Assembly (NCBI GenBank): GCA_963922335.1
Contig: CAWUIB010000011.1
Span: 68,523-132,522 of the forward strand
Length of the DNA: 64,000 nucleotides
Source of the DNA: CALBPI01 sp963922335
GTDB taxonomy: Bacteria; Pseudomonadota; Gammaproteobacteria; Steroidobacterales; Woeseiaceae
Reading direction: 5' to 3'
The notes under the pieces were generated by a model, which had not been told where the DNA came from, did not search any database, and saw only the letters and a list, made by a program, of their open reading frames with translations. The stretch's first letter is position 1. Every line of letters begins with the position of its first letter. Of the stretch, positions 31,908 through 40,620 are shown in pieces. The position numbers were made by a program, and so were the translations under genes.

Positions 31908-33017
31908 TTAGTGAGGCGTCGCGCTTGCTCGTCTTGTGGGAACCAGCCTTTCGAGCAGCGAGCGAGTCTGCTCAACTGTCGAACTGACGTGGAAGTTCGT
32001 CTCGATGCGGTTGCGCCCGTTTTTCCCCATCAGCGCTGCCGATTTCGGGTCGGAGTGCAATTGCCTGATCGCGCTTGCCAGGGCATCTGAGTCTGCGACC
32101 GGCACGACCAGTCCCGATTCCTGATGTGCTACCAACTCAGCGTTTCCGCCGGTGTCCGTGACGATGTTCGGGACGCCGTAAGCCATCGCTTCGATCACGG
32201 TTTTCGGCAGGCCCTCGCGGCGCACGGCAGGCAGGACCGCGACATCACATGCCTGGATCAGGCTGGTAGCGTCTCTGCGCAGTCCCAATGTCAGGGTTCG
32301 CCCACCGATGCCGGCTTGTGCCAGCTCAGCGCCAAGATGCGCGTCGTCCATACCGCTGCCGATCAGAACCAGTTTCAGGTTATTGAGGTCAGTTAACTTC
32401 GCGCAGGCTTCGATCAGGTACTTGACGCCTTTCCGAGGCCGGTTGTTGGCCACACATCCAACAACGAAATCACTCTCGGCTAGCCCCAGCGCACCTCTTG
32501 ATGTGGCGGGCTCCGTGTACCACGACAAATCGTGACCTTTATAAATGCGCTCGACGGAAACGGATTTCCTAACACGCGGTCTCAGGTCGTCCACAACGGA
32601 TTGAGAGACGCCCACGATAGCGTCCACACGAGGATGCAGGTGCGTCAAATAAGCGGCAGGATCGTGACGGTAGATATTGCCGGTTTGACCACGGTACGTG
32701 ATCATGACCACGGGTAGGCCGATGCAAGCGAACGCTGCGTTGCATATCGCCTTGTTGTTGAATGCGTAAACGGCGTCGATACGATGCTCGACGATGTTCT
32801 TTCGAATCTCTCTCATGTCCTTCCAAGAGAACTTCTTGCGCAGTTGCTGGTGCATCAGATTGATGCCTGAGGCACGGAGCTCTTCCGCGTAAGCAGAATC
32901 GCGCTGCGTCAGCACATGCACTTCGACGCCGACGCGCTGCAGTCCGATGAACGACTCTGCTTCGGGTCGAACGCTGTTGCGAGTATCAGCGTGGGATGAA
33001 ATGCAGAGAAGACGCAT
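31908..33017 (-). CDS. Glycosyltransferase family 4
   Basis: A 369-residue GT-B enzyme that would transfer a sugar from a nucleotide donor. The N-terminal acceptor domain has a short glycine-poor start (MRLLCISSHADTRNS), and the C-terminal donor domain has VGCVANNRPRKGVKYLIEA and the signature EGLPKTVIEAMAYGVPNIVTD. It is 3 bp after the FkbM gene and cotranscribed with it. With the divergent GT2 gene it forms a small surface-glycan set, perhaps for LPS core decoration. Confidence 0.9.
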   Translation of the reverse strand: MRLLCISSHADTRNSVRPEAESFIGLQRVGVEVHVLTQRDSAYAEELRASGINLMHQQLRKKFSWKDMREIRKNIVEHRIDAVYAFNNKAICNAAFACIGLPVVMITYRGQTGNIYRHDPAAYLTHLHPRVDAIVGVSQSVVDDLRPRVRKSVSVERIYKGHDLSWYTEPATSRGALGLAESDFVVGCVANNRPRKGVKYLIEACAKLTDLNNLKLVLIGSGMDDAHLGAELAQAGIGGRTLTLGLRRDATSLIQACDVAVLPAVRREGLPKTVIEAMAYGVPNIVTDTGGNAELVAHQESGLVVPVADSDALASAIRQLHSDPKSAALMGKNGRNRIETNFHVSSTVEQTRSLLERLVPTRRASATPH

Positions 33018-33020
33018 CCG

Positions 33021-33818
33021 CTATGGTCGTTGCCAGATAATGTCGCATTGACGATCCGCAGTCTCGAGCGAATCGACAGACGTCGTTACTACTTCACCGT
33101 CCTTGAGCAACCCGGGTTCGAAGCCTTTGCTTGCGAGCAGGTCGAGCATGTCGCGTGGCTTCAGGCCACCCTGTCGCATGTAGTGGGGAGAGAATTCGGT
33201 GACGACGACCTCACAGCGATCGAGAGTGGCGTGCGCCCCTCGCAGTGCGACCAATTCAAATCCTTCGATATCGATCTTCATTAATCGAACGGGCCGGTCC
33301 GCAAGCTGCATGGACTCGAGTACGTCATCCAGTCTGGCGGTCGGTATATCGACAGTGGCGTGATCGTTGATGGGCAGGAGTGAATGACGCCCCCTGTTGG
33401 CATCTGAAAACAAATGCAGAGCGGCACCGTCGCTGTTATCGGACAGCCCCATTTCATGCAGCGTCACGTGCTCAGCTTGATTCTGTTGCAGGTTATACCT
33501 GATGAGATCGAGGTTGTCCGGAGCCGGTTCGAAGGCGTGAACCTCTGCCGTCGTGCTGCGGCACAGGGTTTCGAAAAGTAGCGCATACCAACCGATGTTT
33601 GCGCCGATGTCGATCAATAGTTCGCCATCCTTCGGTTCGACGGTGGCGCGCAGCCATTCGGTAAGCTGCGGCTCGTGGCGGCCGTACTTGTAGATATGGC
33701 GCCCGACGACATCTTCGGTCTTGACCCGGAATTTCAACGCGCCGACGCGCGCATTCAGGAACGCCCGACGAAGCAGGAAGCGATTGAGGACGTAGCTTAC
33801 GGACTTGAGAGCAGACAT
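33021..33818 (-). CDS. FkbM family methyltransferase
   Basis: A 265-residue SAM-dependent methyltransferase of the FkbM group. Motif I is LLIDIGANIGWYALLFE, motif II region is VHAFEPAPDNLDLI, and the characteristic C-terminal part is LMKIDIEGFELVALRGA. These enzymes often O-methylate sugars in glycan gene clusters, which fits the neighbouring glycosyltransferases. The ATG at 33818 begins the domain; the upstream frame runs through the GT2 start region and is not used. Confidence 0.88.
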   Translation of the reverse strand: MSALKSVSYVLNRFLLRRAFLNARVGALKFRVKTEDVVGRHIYKYGRHEPQLTEWLRATVEPKDGELLIDIGANIGWYALLFETLCRSTTAEVHAFEPAPDNLDLIRYNLQQNQAEHVTLHEMGLSDNSDGAALHLFSDANRGRHSLLPINDHATVDIPTARLDDVLESMQLADRPVRLMKIDIEGFELVALRGAHATLDRCEVVVTEFSPHYMRQGGLKPRDMLDLLASKGFEPGLLKDGEVVTTSVDSLETADRQCDIIWQRP

Positions 33819-33894
33819 CCGCGGCATGGTACTGGAAGCGGGCGAATCGCGCACCGACTTGGACTGTGAGGTGCTCTTGGCCCACACTCGCCAG

Positions 33895-34665
33895 ATGAGT
33901 AAAGGCGACGCCGAGCAACCACTACCGATTAGCGCCGTGATGATCTGCGGGGATGAAGCCGCACTGATCGAGCAGTGTCTTGAGTCGCTCGCGGACCTCG
34001 GCGAGGTTTGCATCTACTTCAACGGAAAAGATGCGATGAAGTTCCGGCAGAAGGTTGCCGGGTTTCCCAACGTCGTTGTGCACGAGGGTCCGTTTGTGGG
34101 CTTTGGTCCGAGCAAGCAGCGGGCGGTGTCATTAGCCAGGAATGACTGGGTGCTGTCGATCGACAGCGATGAGTGGCTGGACAGGGAGTTGCGACGCGCA
34201 CTGCAAGAGATTCCGCTAGAGAACGGGAAAACAGCATTTGAGATTCTGCGCAAGAACCGATTCATGGGCGTCCACGTAGCGCGTGGCGGCTGGGGTAACG
34301 ATCGACTGTTACGCGTTTTTCATAGCGAAGCTGCCCGATTCAACGACAAACCTGTGCATGAGAAAGTCGAAGTGGAGCCTGACGTATCGGTTGTGATGCT
34401 GCCGGGCACGCTCTGGCATGAGGCGGTCACCGACGTTGACCAGTTCTTGCAGAAAATCAGTCGCTACTCGACCCTGAATGCCGCGCAGAAATCCACTCCA
34501 GTGCACCCCATCTTCGCTCTGCTGCGCGCGCAGTTTGCGTTTTTCAGGAGCTATATTTTGCAGCTGGGCGTGCTGGCTGGGTGGCGTGGGCTGGTCATCG
34601 CCTATGCGCGCGGCGTTGGCACCTTCTTCAAGTACGTGAAGCGGTTCGCCAGACCTCCGGAGTGA
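33895..34665 (+). CDS. Glycosyltransferase family 2 (WaaE/KdtX-like)
   Basis: A 256-residue GT-A enzyme. The N-terminal strand is ISAVMICGDEAALIEQCLES, the metal-binding DxD is in LSIDSDEWLD (Asp90, Asp92), and NDRLLRVFHSEAARFNDKPVHEKV is the signature of the LPS-core beta-1,4-glucosyltransferase WaaE/KdtX group. It would work at the cytoplasmic face of the inner membrane. The C-terminal hydrophobic helices are usual for the group. The ATG at 33895 fits the domain start. Divergent from FkbM. Confidence 0.88.
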   Translation: MSKGDAEQPLPISAVMICGDEAALIEQCLESLADLGEVCIYFNGKDAMKFRQKVAGFPNVVVHEGPFVGFGPSKQRAVSLARNDWVLSIDSDEWLDRELRRALQEIPLENGKTAFEILRKNRFMGVHVARGGWGNDRLLRVFHSEAARFNDKPVHEKVEVEPDVSVVMLPGTLWHEAVTDVDQFLQKISRYSTLNAAQKSTPVHPIFALLRAQFAFFRSYILQLGVLAGWRGLVIAYARGVGTFFKYVKRFARPPE

Positions 34666-34670
34666 TGTGC

Positions 34671-35060
34671 TTAGTCGTCGCTCTGAGAATCTCTCGGTGC
34701 GAGGCCGTCCACCACAGTGAAACGTAAGGCAAACGCGGCAACCGCCAAAATGAAGATCGCGCCTGCTTCAAACACGATCGTAGCGGGCTCCATATCCTTG
34801 CTCTGCAAGACCACCAGGCGCGCAAGTGCCGTAATTGCGATGAAGATTGGGTAGAGCACCGGGATCGTATTGGAGCGGTAGAAGATCCCAACCATCGAGA
34901 TGACTTCTGTGTAGAGAAACAACAGCAGGATGTCGGCAATGCGGATGGTCTGATTGGTCCAGACCGTTTTCAGCTCGATCAGTACCGCACCAACCGTCAA
35001 TGCAACAATCAGAATCAGGATGCTGCGTTCGATCCAGTGGATGATTTTCGGTATGTCCAT
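34671..35060 (-). CDS. psiE: PsiE-like phosphate-starvation-inducible membrane protein
   Basis: A 129-residue protein with four membrane helices in the PsiE layout. The conserved core is ADILLLFLYTEVISMVGIFYRS followed by IPVLYPIFIAITALAR. The biochemical function of PsiE is unknown; in E. coli it is induced by phosphate starvation under PhoB. No clear Pho box was seen upstream. It converges with the GT2 gene, 5 bp apart. Confidence 0.85.
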   Translation of the reverse strand: MDIPKIIHWIERSILILIVALTVGAVLIELKTVWTNQTIRIADILLLFLYTEVISMVGIFYRSNTIPVLYPIFIAITALARLVVLQSKDMEPATIVFEAGAIFILAVAAFALRFTVVDGLAPRDSQSDD

Positions 35061-35164
35061 GCCGACCTCTGTCGTTGTGTGTGACTGCTCGATTGTACGT
35101 GCTGAGAGGCGTGCCGCAATTTCCGGCTGAGCTACACTAGCGGGTAATGAGTGCTGGGGGGACT

Positions 35165-37150
35165 ATGGCAGATTCAACGCAACCGCTTTGGGTGCCGAGC
35201 GAAACGCGGATCGCGGACAGTGAGCTTGCGCGTTTCGAAGCTTTCGTTGGTGCCCGTACGGGCCGGAAGTTTGATTCCTACGAATCCCTCTGGCGCTGGT
35301 CGACTGAGGCGCTGGAGACGTTTTGGTCGTTGTTGTGGGACTTTGCGGAGCTGGCACCTCGAGACCCGGAGGGGCCGGTTTTACCGAGCTCCGCGATGCC
35401 CGGTGCGCAGTGGTTTCCCGGGGTACGGCTGAACTACATGGACGCCATCATGCGTCACGCGGATCGGCCTGAACCGGTTGTGATCTGCGAGCACGAGTCG
35501 GGTGACGTCGAGACGCTCGAGCGCTCCGAATGGCAACGGCAGGTCGCCGCACTCGCTGCAACGCTTGTTGATCTCGGAGTTGGCCCCGGCGATCGCGTTG
35601 TGGCCTACCTGCACAACACCCCTCAATGTCTCGTTGCGTTTCATGCAACTGCGAGCATCGGCGCGATCTGGTCGGTCGCTGCACCGGATCTGGGCGCGAA
35701 GGGCGTACTGGACCGGTTCGCACAGATCGAGCCCAAAGTGCTGATCGCGACTGACGGCTACGATTACGGCGGCAAGACGTTCGATCGATCGCAGATCGTG
35801 AACACGATGGTTGAGGGTTTGCCGACACTGAAGGCTATGGTGCGAGTGCCGGCAACCGGTTGTCGTTCGGCAAGACCAGAGCGCGTCCCGGTGCTCGATT
35901 GGCCTGACGCTATTCGTGGCGATGCGCCGTTGCAGCCGACCGCAGTCGACTTTGGCCACCCGCTTTGGGTGGTTTATTCCTCCGGTACCACCGGCAAACC
36001 CAAGGCGATCGTGCACAGCCATGGCGGAGTTTTGCTCGAACATATCAAGCAGATGTCCCTGCAAATGGATATTCGCGCGGGTGACAGGTTCATGTGGTTC
36101 TCGAGTACCGCCTGGATGATGTGGAACTACAACATCGCGGCTGCGCTCGTCGGCGCAACCATCTGCATCTATGACGGTAATCCTGCCAAGCCGGATTTGG
36201 GTCGGCTTTGGTCGGTCATTGAGCGCCATCGAATACGCGTGTTCGGTGCAGGTGCTGCCTGGTTCGAGTCCTGCCGGAACGCGGGCCTTGCGCCGGGCGA
36301 GTCCTATGACTTGTCAATGCTGGATGCGCTTGGGTCCACGGGATCACCGTTGCTACCGGAGGTTTTCGATTGGATTTACGATTCGGTGAAAGCTGACGTG
36401 TATCTTGCGTCCATCTCCGGCGGTACGGACTTCGCAACAGCATGCGTTGGTGGTGCGGTCAGCGTGCCTGTGGTCAGCGGAGAAATCAGCTGTCGATCGC
36501 TGGGCTGTGCGGTTGAGGCGTTCGACCCGGCAGGTGTGTCGGTCGTCGATACAGTGGGTGAGCTCGTAATCACCAAGCCGATGCCGTCGATGCCGATTGG
36601 TTTTTGGGGGGACAGCGACAACCAGCGGTACCTTGAGAGCTACTTTGATACCTACCCAGGTGTCTGGCGGCATGGTGACTGGATACGAATTACCGAGCGG
36701 GGGAGCGCGGTGATCTATGGGCGCTCGGACGCGACCATCAACCGACACGGTATTCGGATGGGCACCAGCGAGATTTATCGGGTTGTCGAGTCGATCGACG
36801 GCATTGCGGACAGCCTGGTGGTCGATCTCGAGTTTCTCGGCCGCGAGTCCTTGTTGCCTCTGTTTGTCGTGCTTGATCCTGGCGTTGAGCTGACCGAAGC
36901 TTTGGTTGGAGAGGTCAAGACGGCGGTTCGGAGCGGGCTTTCCCCACGACATGTGCCGGATGTGATCCACGAGATCACCGAGGTTCCGCGAACGTTCTCC
37001 GGCAAGAAGATGGAGATTCCCGTTCGACGTGTACTGCTGGGTCAGGCAGGCGCTGATGGTATCAACCGGGAGACAATGGCCAACCCCGATAGCATCGACT
37101 GGTTTCTGACCGCTGCCGCAGATCGCCTGTTGGAGCGCGACCGGGAGTAA
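35165..37150 (+). CDS. Acetoacetyl-CoA synthetase
   Basis: ATP-dependent ligase activating acetoacetate to acetoacetyl-CoA (EC 6.2.1.16). The ORF encodes 661 residues, the family length. The N-terminal LWVPSETRIADSELARFEAF and YESLWRWST segments are typical of this enzyme, the P-loop-like motif is YSSGTTGKPK (271-280), and the C-terminal hinge and Lys region ends FSGKKMEIPVRRVL. The catalytic Lys is in that FSGKKME segment. The ATG at 35165 follows GGGGGG. Ketone-body use and storage lipid synthesis (next gene) would connect through acetyl-CoA. Confidence 0.93.
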   Translation: MADSTQPLWVPSETRIADSELARFEAFVGARTGRKFDSYESLWRWSTEALETFWSLLWDFAELAPRDPEGPVLPSSAMPGAQWFPGVRLNYMDAIMRHADRPEPVVICEHESGDVETLERSEWQRQVAALAATLVDLGVGPGDRVVAYLHNTPQCLVAFHATASIGAIWSVAAPDLGAKGVLDRFAQIEPKVLIATDGYDYGGKTFDRSQIVNTMVEGLPTLKAMVRVPATGCRSARPERVPVLDWPDAIRGDAPLQPTAVDFGHPLWVVYSSGTTGKPKAIVHSHGGVLLEHIKQMSLQMDIRAGDRFMWFSSTAWMMWNYNIAAALVGATICIYDGNPAKPDLGRLWSVIERHRIRVFGAGAAWFESCRNAGLAPGESYDLSMLDALGSTGSPLLPEVFDWIYDSVKADVYLASISGGTDFATACVGGAVSVPVVSGEISCRSLGCAVEAFDPAGVSVVDTVGELVITKPMPSMPIGFWGDSDNQRYLESYFDTYPGVWRHGDWIRITERGSAVIYGRSDATINRHGIRMGTSEIYRVVESIDGIADSLVVDLEFLGRESLLPLFVVLDPGVELTEALVGEVKTAVRSGLSPRHVPDVIHEITEVPRTFSGKKMEIPVRRVLLGQAGADGINRETMANPDSIDWFLTAAADRLLERDRE

Positions 37151-37283
37151 TATCGCGTGGCTTGCTTCCGATAGCGCAACGGTTGTGTTCGCAGGTTTTG
37201 TGCAGGCTGGGAACAGGCGGGAAATAATTGTCTAGATCAGTTACTATTTTTGGCTAGAGTTCTCCCCGCGAAGAGAAGGTCTT

Positions 37284-38888
37284 ATGCAACAGCTGTCCGG
37301 GCTTGACGCCTCTTTCCTGTATCTGGAAACAGCCAACACACCGATGCACATCGGTAGCCTCTGTATTTACGATCAGTCGACTGCGCCTGGCGGGCATGTT
37401 CGTTTCAAGGACATCCTGAAGTTCTACGAAGAGCGTTTGCACAGAACCCGCGTGTTCCGCCAGCGTCTCGCGAAGGTGCCTCTGTCACTGGACCATCCAT
37501 ACTGGATCGAAGATCCTGATTTCGATCTCGAATTTCATGTGCGTCATATCGCTTTGCCTGCGCCTGGAGACTGGCGACAGTTGTGCATTCAGGCGGCGCG
37601 GCTGCACGCGCGCGCTCTCGATCTTAACCGTCCTCTTTGGGAGGTCACGGTAATCGAGGGGCTGGATGCGGTGGAAGGCGTGCCGAAGGGCAGCTTCGCA
37701 GTCGTCACCAAAGTGCACCACGCCGCCATCGATGGCGTCTCGGGTGCCGAAATTGCGGCAGCGCTGCACGATCCATCTCCGCAGGCGGAAGTGACACCGC
37801 CCGATCGTGAGTGGATCGCTGAGCGAGAGCCAACCGGGTTGGAGATGCTGGCGAGGACCGGCGCTCGGATGGCGGGTGCGCCATTGAGAGTCGGCAAGAT
37901 GGCCCGTAAAACTCTGCCAGCCGTGGGCAGGATCATTGGCGGTCTTGCGACCAAAGAGCTCAAGGGTCCGCAGTCTGTACCTCGCACACGGTTCAACGGA
38001 AATGTGACTTCACACCGTGTGTTTGACGGGCGGACGTTTTCGTTGGATGACATTCGCGCCATCAAGAGCAGTCAGCCGGGCGTGACCGTAAACGACGTTA
38101 TCGTGACGATCTGCGGCGGCGCTCTGCGCATGTACCTGGAATCGAAATACGAACTGCCCGATGAATCGCTTGTGGCCATGGCGCCGATGTCTGTGCGGAT
38201 GCCGAGCCAGCGTCGGAGTGAGGGTAACCTTGTTGCCGCGATGAGTCTGCCGATCCGTACGGATATCGAAGATCCGTTGGAGCGACTGCTAGCGGTTAAC
38301 GAAGGCTCGCAGAACGCGAAGAAAATGACTTTCGCCATGGGTCCGGAGCTCGCTGTGAGCGCCGCTGAATTTTTGCCTTCGACCACGGCGGGTCTTTTGG
38401 TACGGGCGTATGCGCGTATGCGCCTGTCTGAGTCGCTGCCGCCGCTGTTCAACACGGTCATCACCAATGTGCCGGGTGCGCAGGTACCTATGTATTCCAT
38501 GGGCTCGAAGATGGTGGCGAATTACGGCATCGGACCGGTGGTGCATGGACTGGGTCTGTTCCAGCCCGTGCTCAGCTATGACAACAAGATCACGATCAGC
38601 GCCGTGTCCTGCCGCGAGATGATGCCGGATCCTGCGTTCTACTGTGATTGCCTTGAGAAGTCTTTTGAGGCGCTGAAAGACGCAACGATCGGCGAAGGTG
38701 CCGCTGCTGCCAGTGCGAGACTGGCGAAGAAGGCGCTTGCCAACGGCAGTGACGGCGAGCCCAAAACGCCTTCAGCGAAGGCCACAAAAAAGAAATCCGC
38801 GAAGAAGAAAGCAGTCGCTAAGAAAAAGAAGAAGACGACTGTGAAAGACCAGACACCGAAGGGGGGTGAGGCCGCGTCCCGGCCGTGA
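37284..38888 (+). CDS. Wax ester synthase/diacylglycerol acyltransferase with Lys-rich tail
   Basis: Bifunctional acyltransferase that esterifies fatty alcohols or diacylglycerol with acyl-CoA, making storage wax or triacylglycerol at the membrane. It has 534 residues. The active-site motif is HHAAIDG (145-151), the PLW motif is at 117-119, and the ND motif is in VTVNDVIVTICGGAL. The WS/DGAT core ends near 475. The remaining ~55 residues are low-complexity Lys/Ala/Thr (for example KKKSAKKKAVAKKKKK), resembling histone H1 tails; this is unusual for the family. Good AGAAGG ribosome binding site. The stop codon lies inside a 13-bp RNA stem. Confidence 0.92.
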   Translation: MQQLSGLDASFLYLETANTPMHIGSLCIYDQSTAPGGHVRFKDILKFYEERLHRTRVFRQRLAKVPLSLDHPYWIEDPDFDLEFHVRHIALPAPGDWRQLCIQAARLHARALDLNRPLWEVTVIEGLDAVEGVPKGSFAVVTKVHHAAIDGVSGAEIAAALHDPSPQAEVTPPDREWIAEREPTGLEMLARTGARMAGAPLRVGKMARKTLPAVGRIIGGLATKELKGPQSVPRTRFNGNVTSHRVFDGRTFSLDDIRAIKSSQPGVTVNDVIVTICGGALRMYLESKYELPDESLVAMAPMSVRMPSQRRSEGNLVAAMSLPIRTDIEDPLERLLAVNEGSQNAKKMTFAMGPELAVSAAEFLPSTTAGLLVRAYARMRLSESLPPLFNTVITNVPGAQVPMYSMGSKMVANYGIGPVVHGLGLFQPVLSYDNKITISAVSCREMMPDPAFYCDCLEKSFEALKDATIGEGAAAASARLAKKALANGSDGEPKTPSAKATKKKSAKKKAVAKKKKKTTVKDQTPKGGEAASRP

Positions 38889-38907
38889 GAAGGATCTCAC
38901 GGCCGGG
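38878..38907 (+). terminator. Strong hairpin spanning the WS/DGAT stop codon (terminator-like, no T-run)
   Basis: CCCGGCCGTGAGA (38878-38890) pairs perfectly with TCTCACGGCCGGG (38895-38907) around AGGA. The TGA stop (38886-38888) is in the 5' arm. No T-run follows, so it may be a processing or stability element more than a classical terminator. Confidence 0.5.
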
Positions 38908-38931
38908 CCGACCATTTGGGGGGATTCAAAA

Positions 38932-38994
38932 ACCCGCGCGATTGGCGCATTTGGATGACGGGGGGCGAAACCTAATGAAGCCCTCCGCGCGGGT
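38932..38994 (+). other. Candidate structured RNA in the 38889-39198 gene-free spacer
   Basis: Outer stem ACCCGCGC (38932-38939) with GCGCGGGT (38987-38994), inner stem GGGGGGC (38960-38966) with GCCCTCC (38980-38986, one G-U), and a 13-base purine-rich loop. The two 3' arms are contiguous, so the stems could stack. The rest of the 310-bp spacer holds no gene I can support. I could not match this to a riboswitch class. Confidence 0.35.
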
Positions 38995-39198
38995 CGATCG
39001 ATGCGGACTTACCGCTTAGTTAAGTAGTAGCAAACGGCGTGCCAAAATCCGGGTTTGACGCCGGTTTGACATCAATCATTGTGAAATCAGCTGTTTATCA
39101 ACGCTTGTTGAATTAGCTTGGTCCAGATCTGGGGAGCGCTTCGCGCAATGTTGGTGCAATAGGCACTACTGCGGTGCTCTTTTGCAGTGCAGCATTTC

Positions 39199-40620
39199 TC
39201 AAAAGCCGCCTTTTGTGCGGAATCCACCGCCTCCAAAGCCGCCACTTCGGCCTACGTTTCGCGGGATACGCACGCTTCTCGGCATTTTGGGTATGCGTAT
39301 CTGGCCGATATGACCAGGTCGCCTTCCCGTGCTCACACGCGTTTGCTGAAACCGCTGCGCCTTCGAAATATGTCGCCACAACCGTTCACTGGAAATCAGA
39401 CCCATCGTGAACTCTGAGAGCATGCGGTTCACGTGGCTCTGGTCATCGATGACGCTGTTACTGCGGTCGAAACCGCGTTCCCGAAATCTGCGCCTCAGCG
39501 TAATGAGCCCATTCATGCGGTCCGCACGCTTGCTGTGGAGTTCACGATGACCCTCGATGTATTCGTCCAGTCGATCCGCTTCTTCGCGCAACTCGGCGAG
39601 GGTCGCCACGATCTGGTCATCATCTGAGCTTGGGGTTAGCGCTGCCGCTCGCGCAAGCTCACCAATATCTTCGTCGCGCATTTCGTCGGACAGGCACTTA
39701 AGTGCCGCGACGTAGTCCGGATCGCGTCCGTCAGCAAATGCCTGACGCTGTCTCAACAGTGCGGCGAATTCCTTTTGGGCGCCTTCGATCCGCTCCTCGA
39801 TGTCGGCTAGTGCCGTTTCTACTCGGTCTACTGCCTCTCGCAGTGTGTCGCCCCCTGCGTCGCGGTCAGCATTTGCCTCTGCGTCGGCAAGGGTTTGTGC
39901 GTGTTCGGCAGCCAGAGCCTCCAACTGTGCTACGTGGGCCGACAGTTGTCGTGGAATCTCATTCAGCGTGAAGAAGTTGCGCCTTGCGCTCTCGAAGCGC
40001 ACGTGGCGGGCGACGACGCCATCCATGAACCGCTTGATGAGTCCGCCCCGATATTCCGACGTGCCGTAGCCCTCTGCCCACAGATACGAAAACAGCGGAT
40101 CATTGTCGTAGGGCTCACGTTTGAGCTCGCGCTGTGCCTGCGCATCGTTTAGCTTTTCGGTCGCATTGGCGACGGTATCGAGGGCCTTTTGCGCGGTATC
40201 GACGAGACGCTGATGCGATGTTGAATTTGCCAGCTGCCGATCCACATTCTCCAGGAGGTTTTCGAGTGCGCTCTCGGCGTCCTCGAGTTCCTGTGTCCGT
40301 GATTGCTCTTCGCTGCGTAGCTCGGTCAGTTTCGCCTCGTTCTCGGCGATTGATTTCGCCAGTGCCTCGAGTGCCGTTTCGCGCCGTTCAAGCAACACGA
40401 TTGCATCACGGTCGGCGCTGCTCTCGGCAGCGCTCGAATTTTGCTCGATATCGCGCAGCCGGTGTTGCGCTAGTGACTGGTAGGCCGCCAATTGGCGACG
40501 ATGGTTCCGAGCCATGGCGGCGTTGTTGCTCTGGACCTCAACATCGAGCGCACGAAACGTTTCGCGAGCGTCGCTGAGCGCGTCATCGATTCGTGCCAGC
40601 AAATGTCGTCCGGACGCCAC
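39199..40620 (-). CDS. Coiled-coil protein of unknown function with Gly-rich C-terminus
   Basis: A 473-residue protein with long heptad-rich helices (about 1-170 and 225-400) separated by a conserved-looking globular insert, DNDPLFSYLWAEGYGTSEYRGG (given here as DNDPLFSYLW then AEGYGTSEYRGG). It ends in a basic stretch with repeated RIPKMPRSVRIPRN and a tail SGGFGGGGFRTKGGF. No signal peptide or membrane helix. It is the last of three uncharacterised genes in tandem; its start codon shares one base with the stop of the DUF6384 gene (40620). It may be a scaffold or cytoskeletal partner of the two upstream proteins. Confidence 0.7.
   Translation of the reverse strand: MASGRHLLARIDDALSDARETFRALDVEVQSNNAAMARNHRRQLAAYQSLAQHRLRDIEQNSSAAESSADRDAIVLLERRETALEALAKSIAENEAKLTELRSEEQSRTQELEDAESALENLLENVDRQLANSTSHQRLVDTAQKALDTVANATEKLNDAQAQRELKREPYDNDPLFSYLWAEGYGTSEYRGGLIKRFMDGVVARHVRFESARRNFFTLNEIPRQLSAHVAQLEALAAEHAQTLADAEANADRDAGGDTLREAVDRVETALADIEERIEGAQKEFAALLRQRQAFADGRDPDYVAALKCLSDEMRDEDIGELARAAALTPSSDDDQIVATLAELREEADRLDEYIEGHRELHSKRADRMNGLITLRRRFRERGFDRSNSVIDDQSHVNRMLSEFTMGLISSERLWRHISKAQRFQQTRVSTGRRPGHIGQIRIPKMPRSVRIPRNVGRSGGFGGGGFRTKGGF

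Noticed and set aside
35381..36229. Minus-strand ORF opposite acetoacetyl-CoA synthetase
   Set aside because: Antisense shadow; no start signal or domain.
38975..39019. 14-codon ORF (starting MKPSARVD) in the spacer after WS/DGAT
   Set aside because: Too short, poor start context, and it overlaps the predicted RNA stems.
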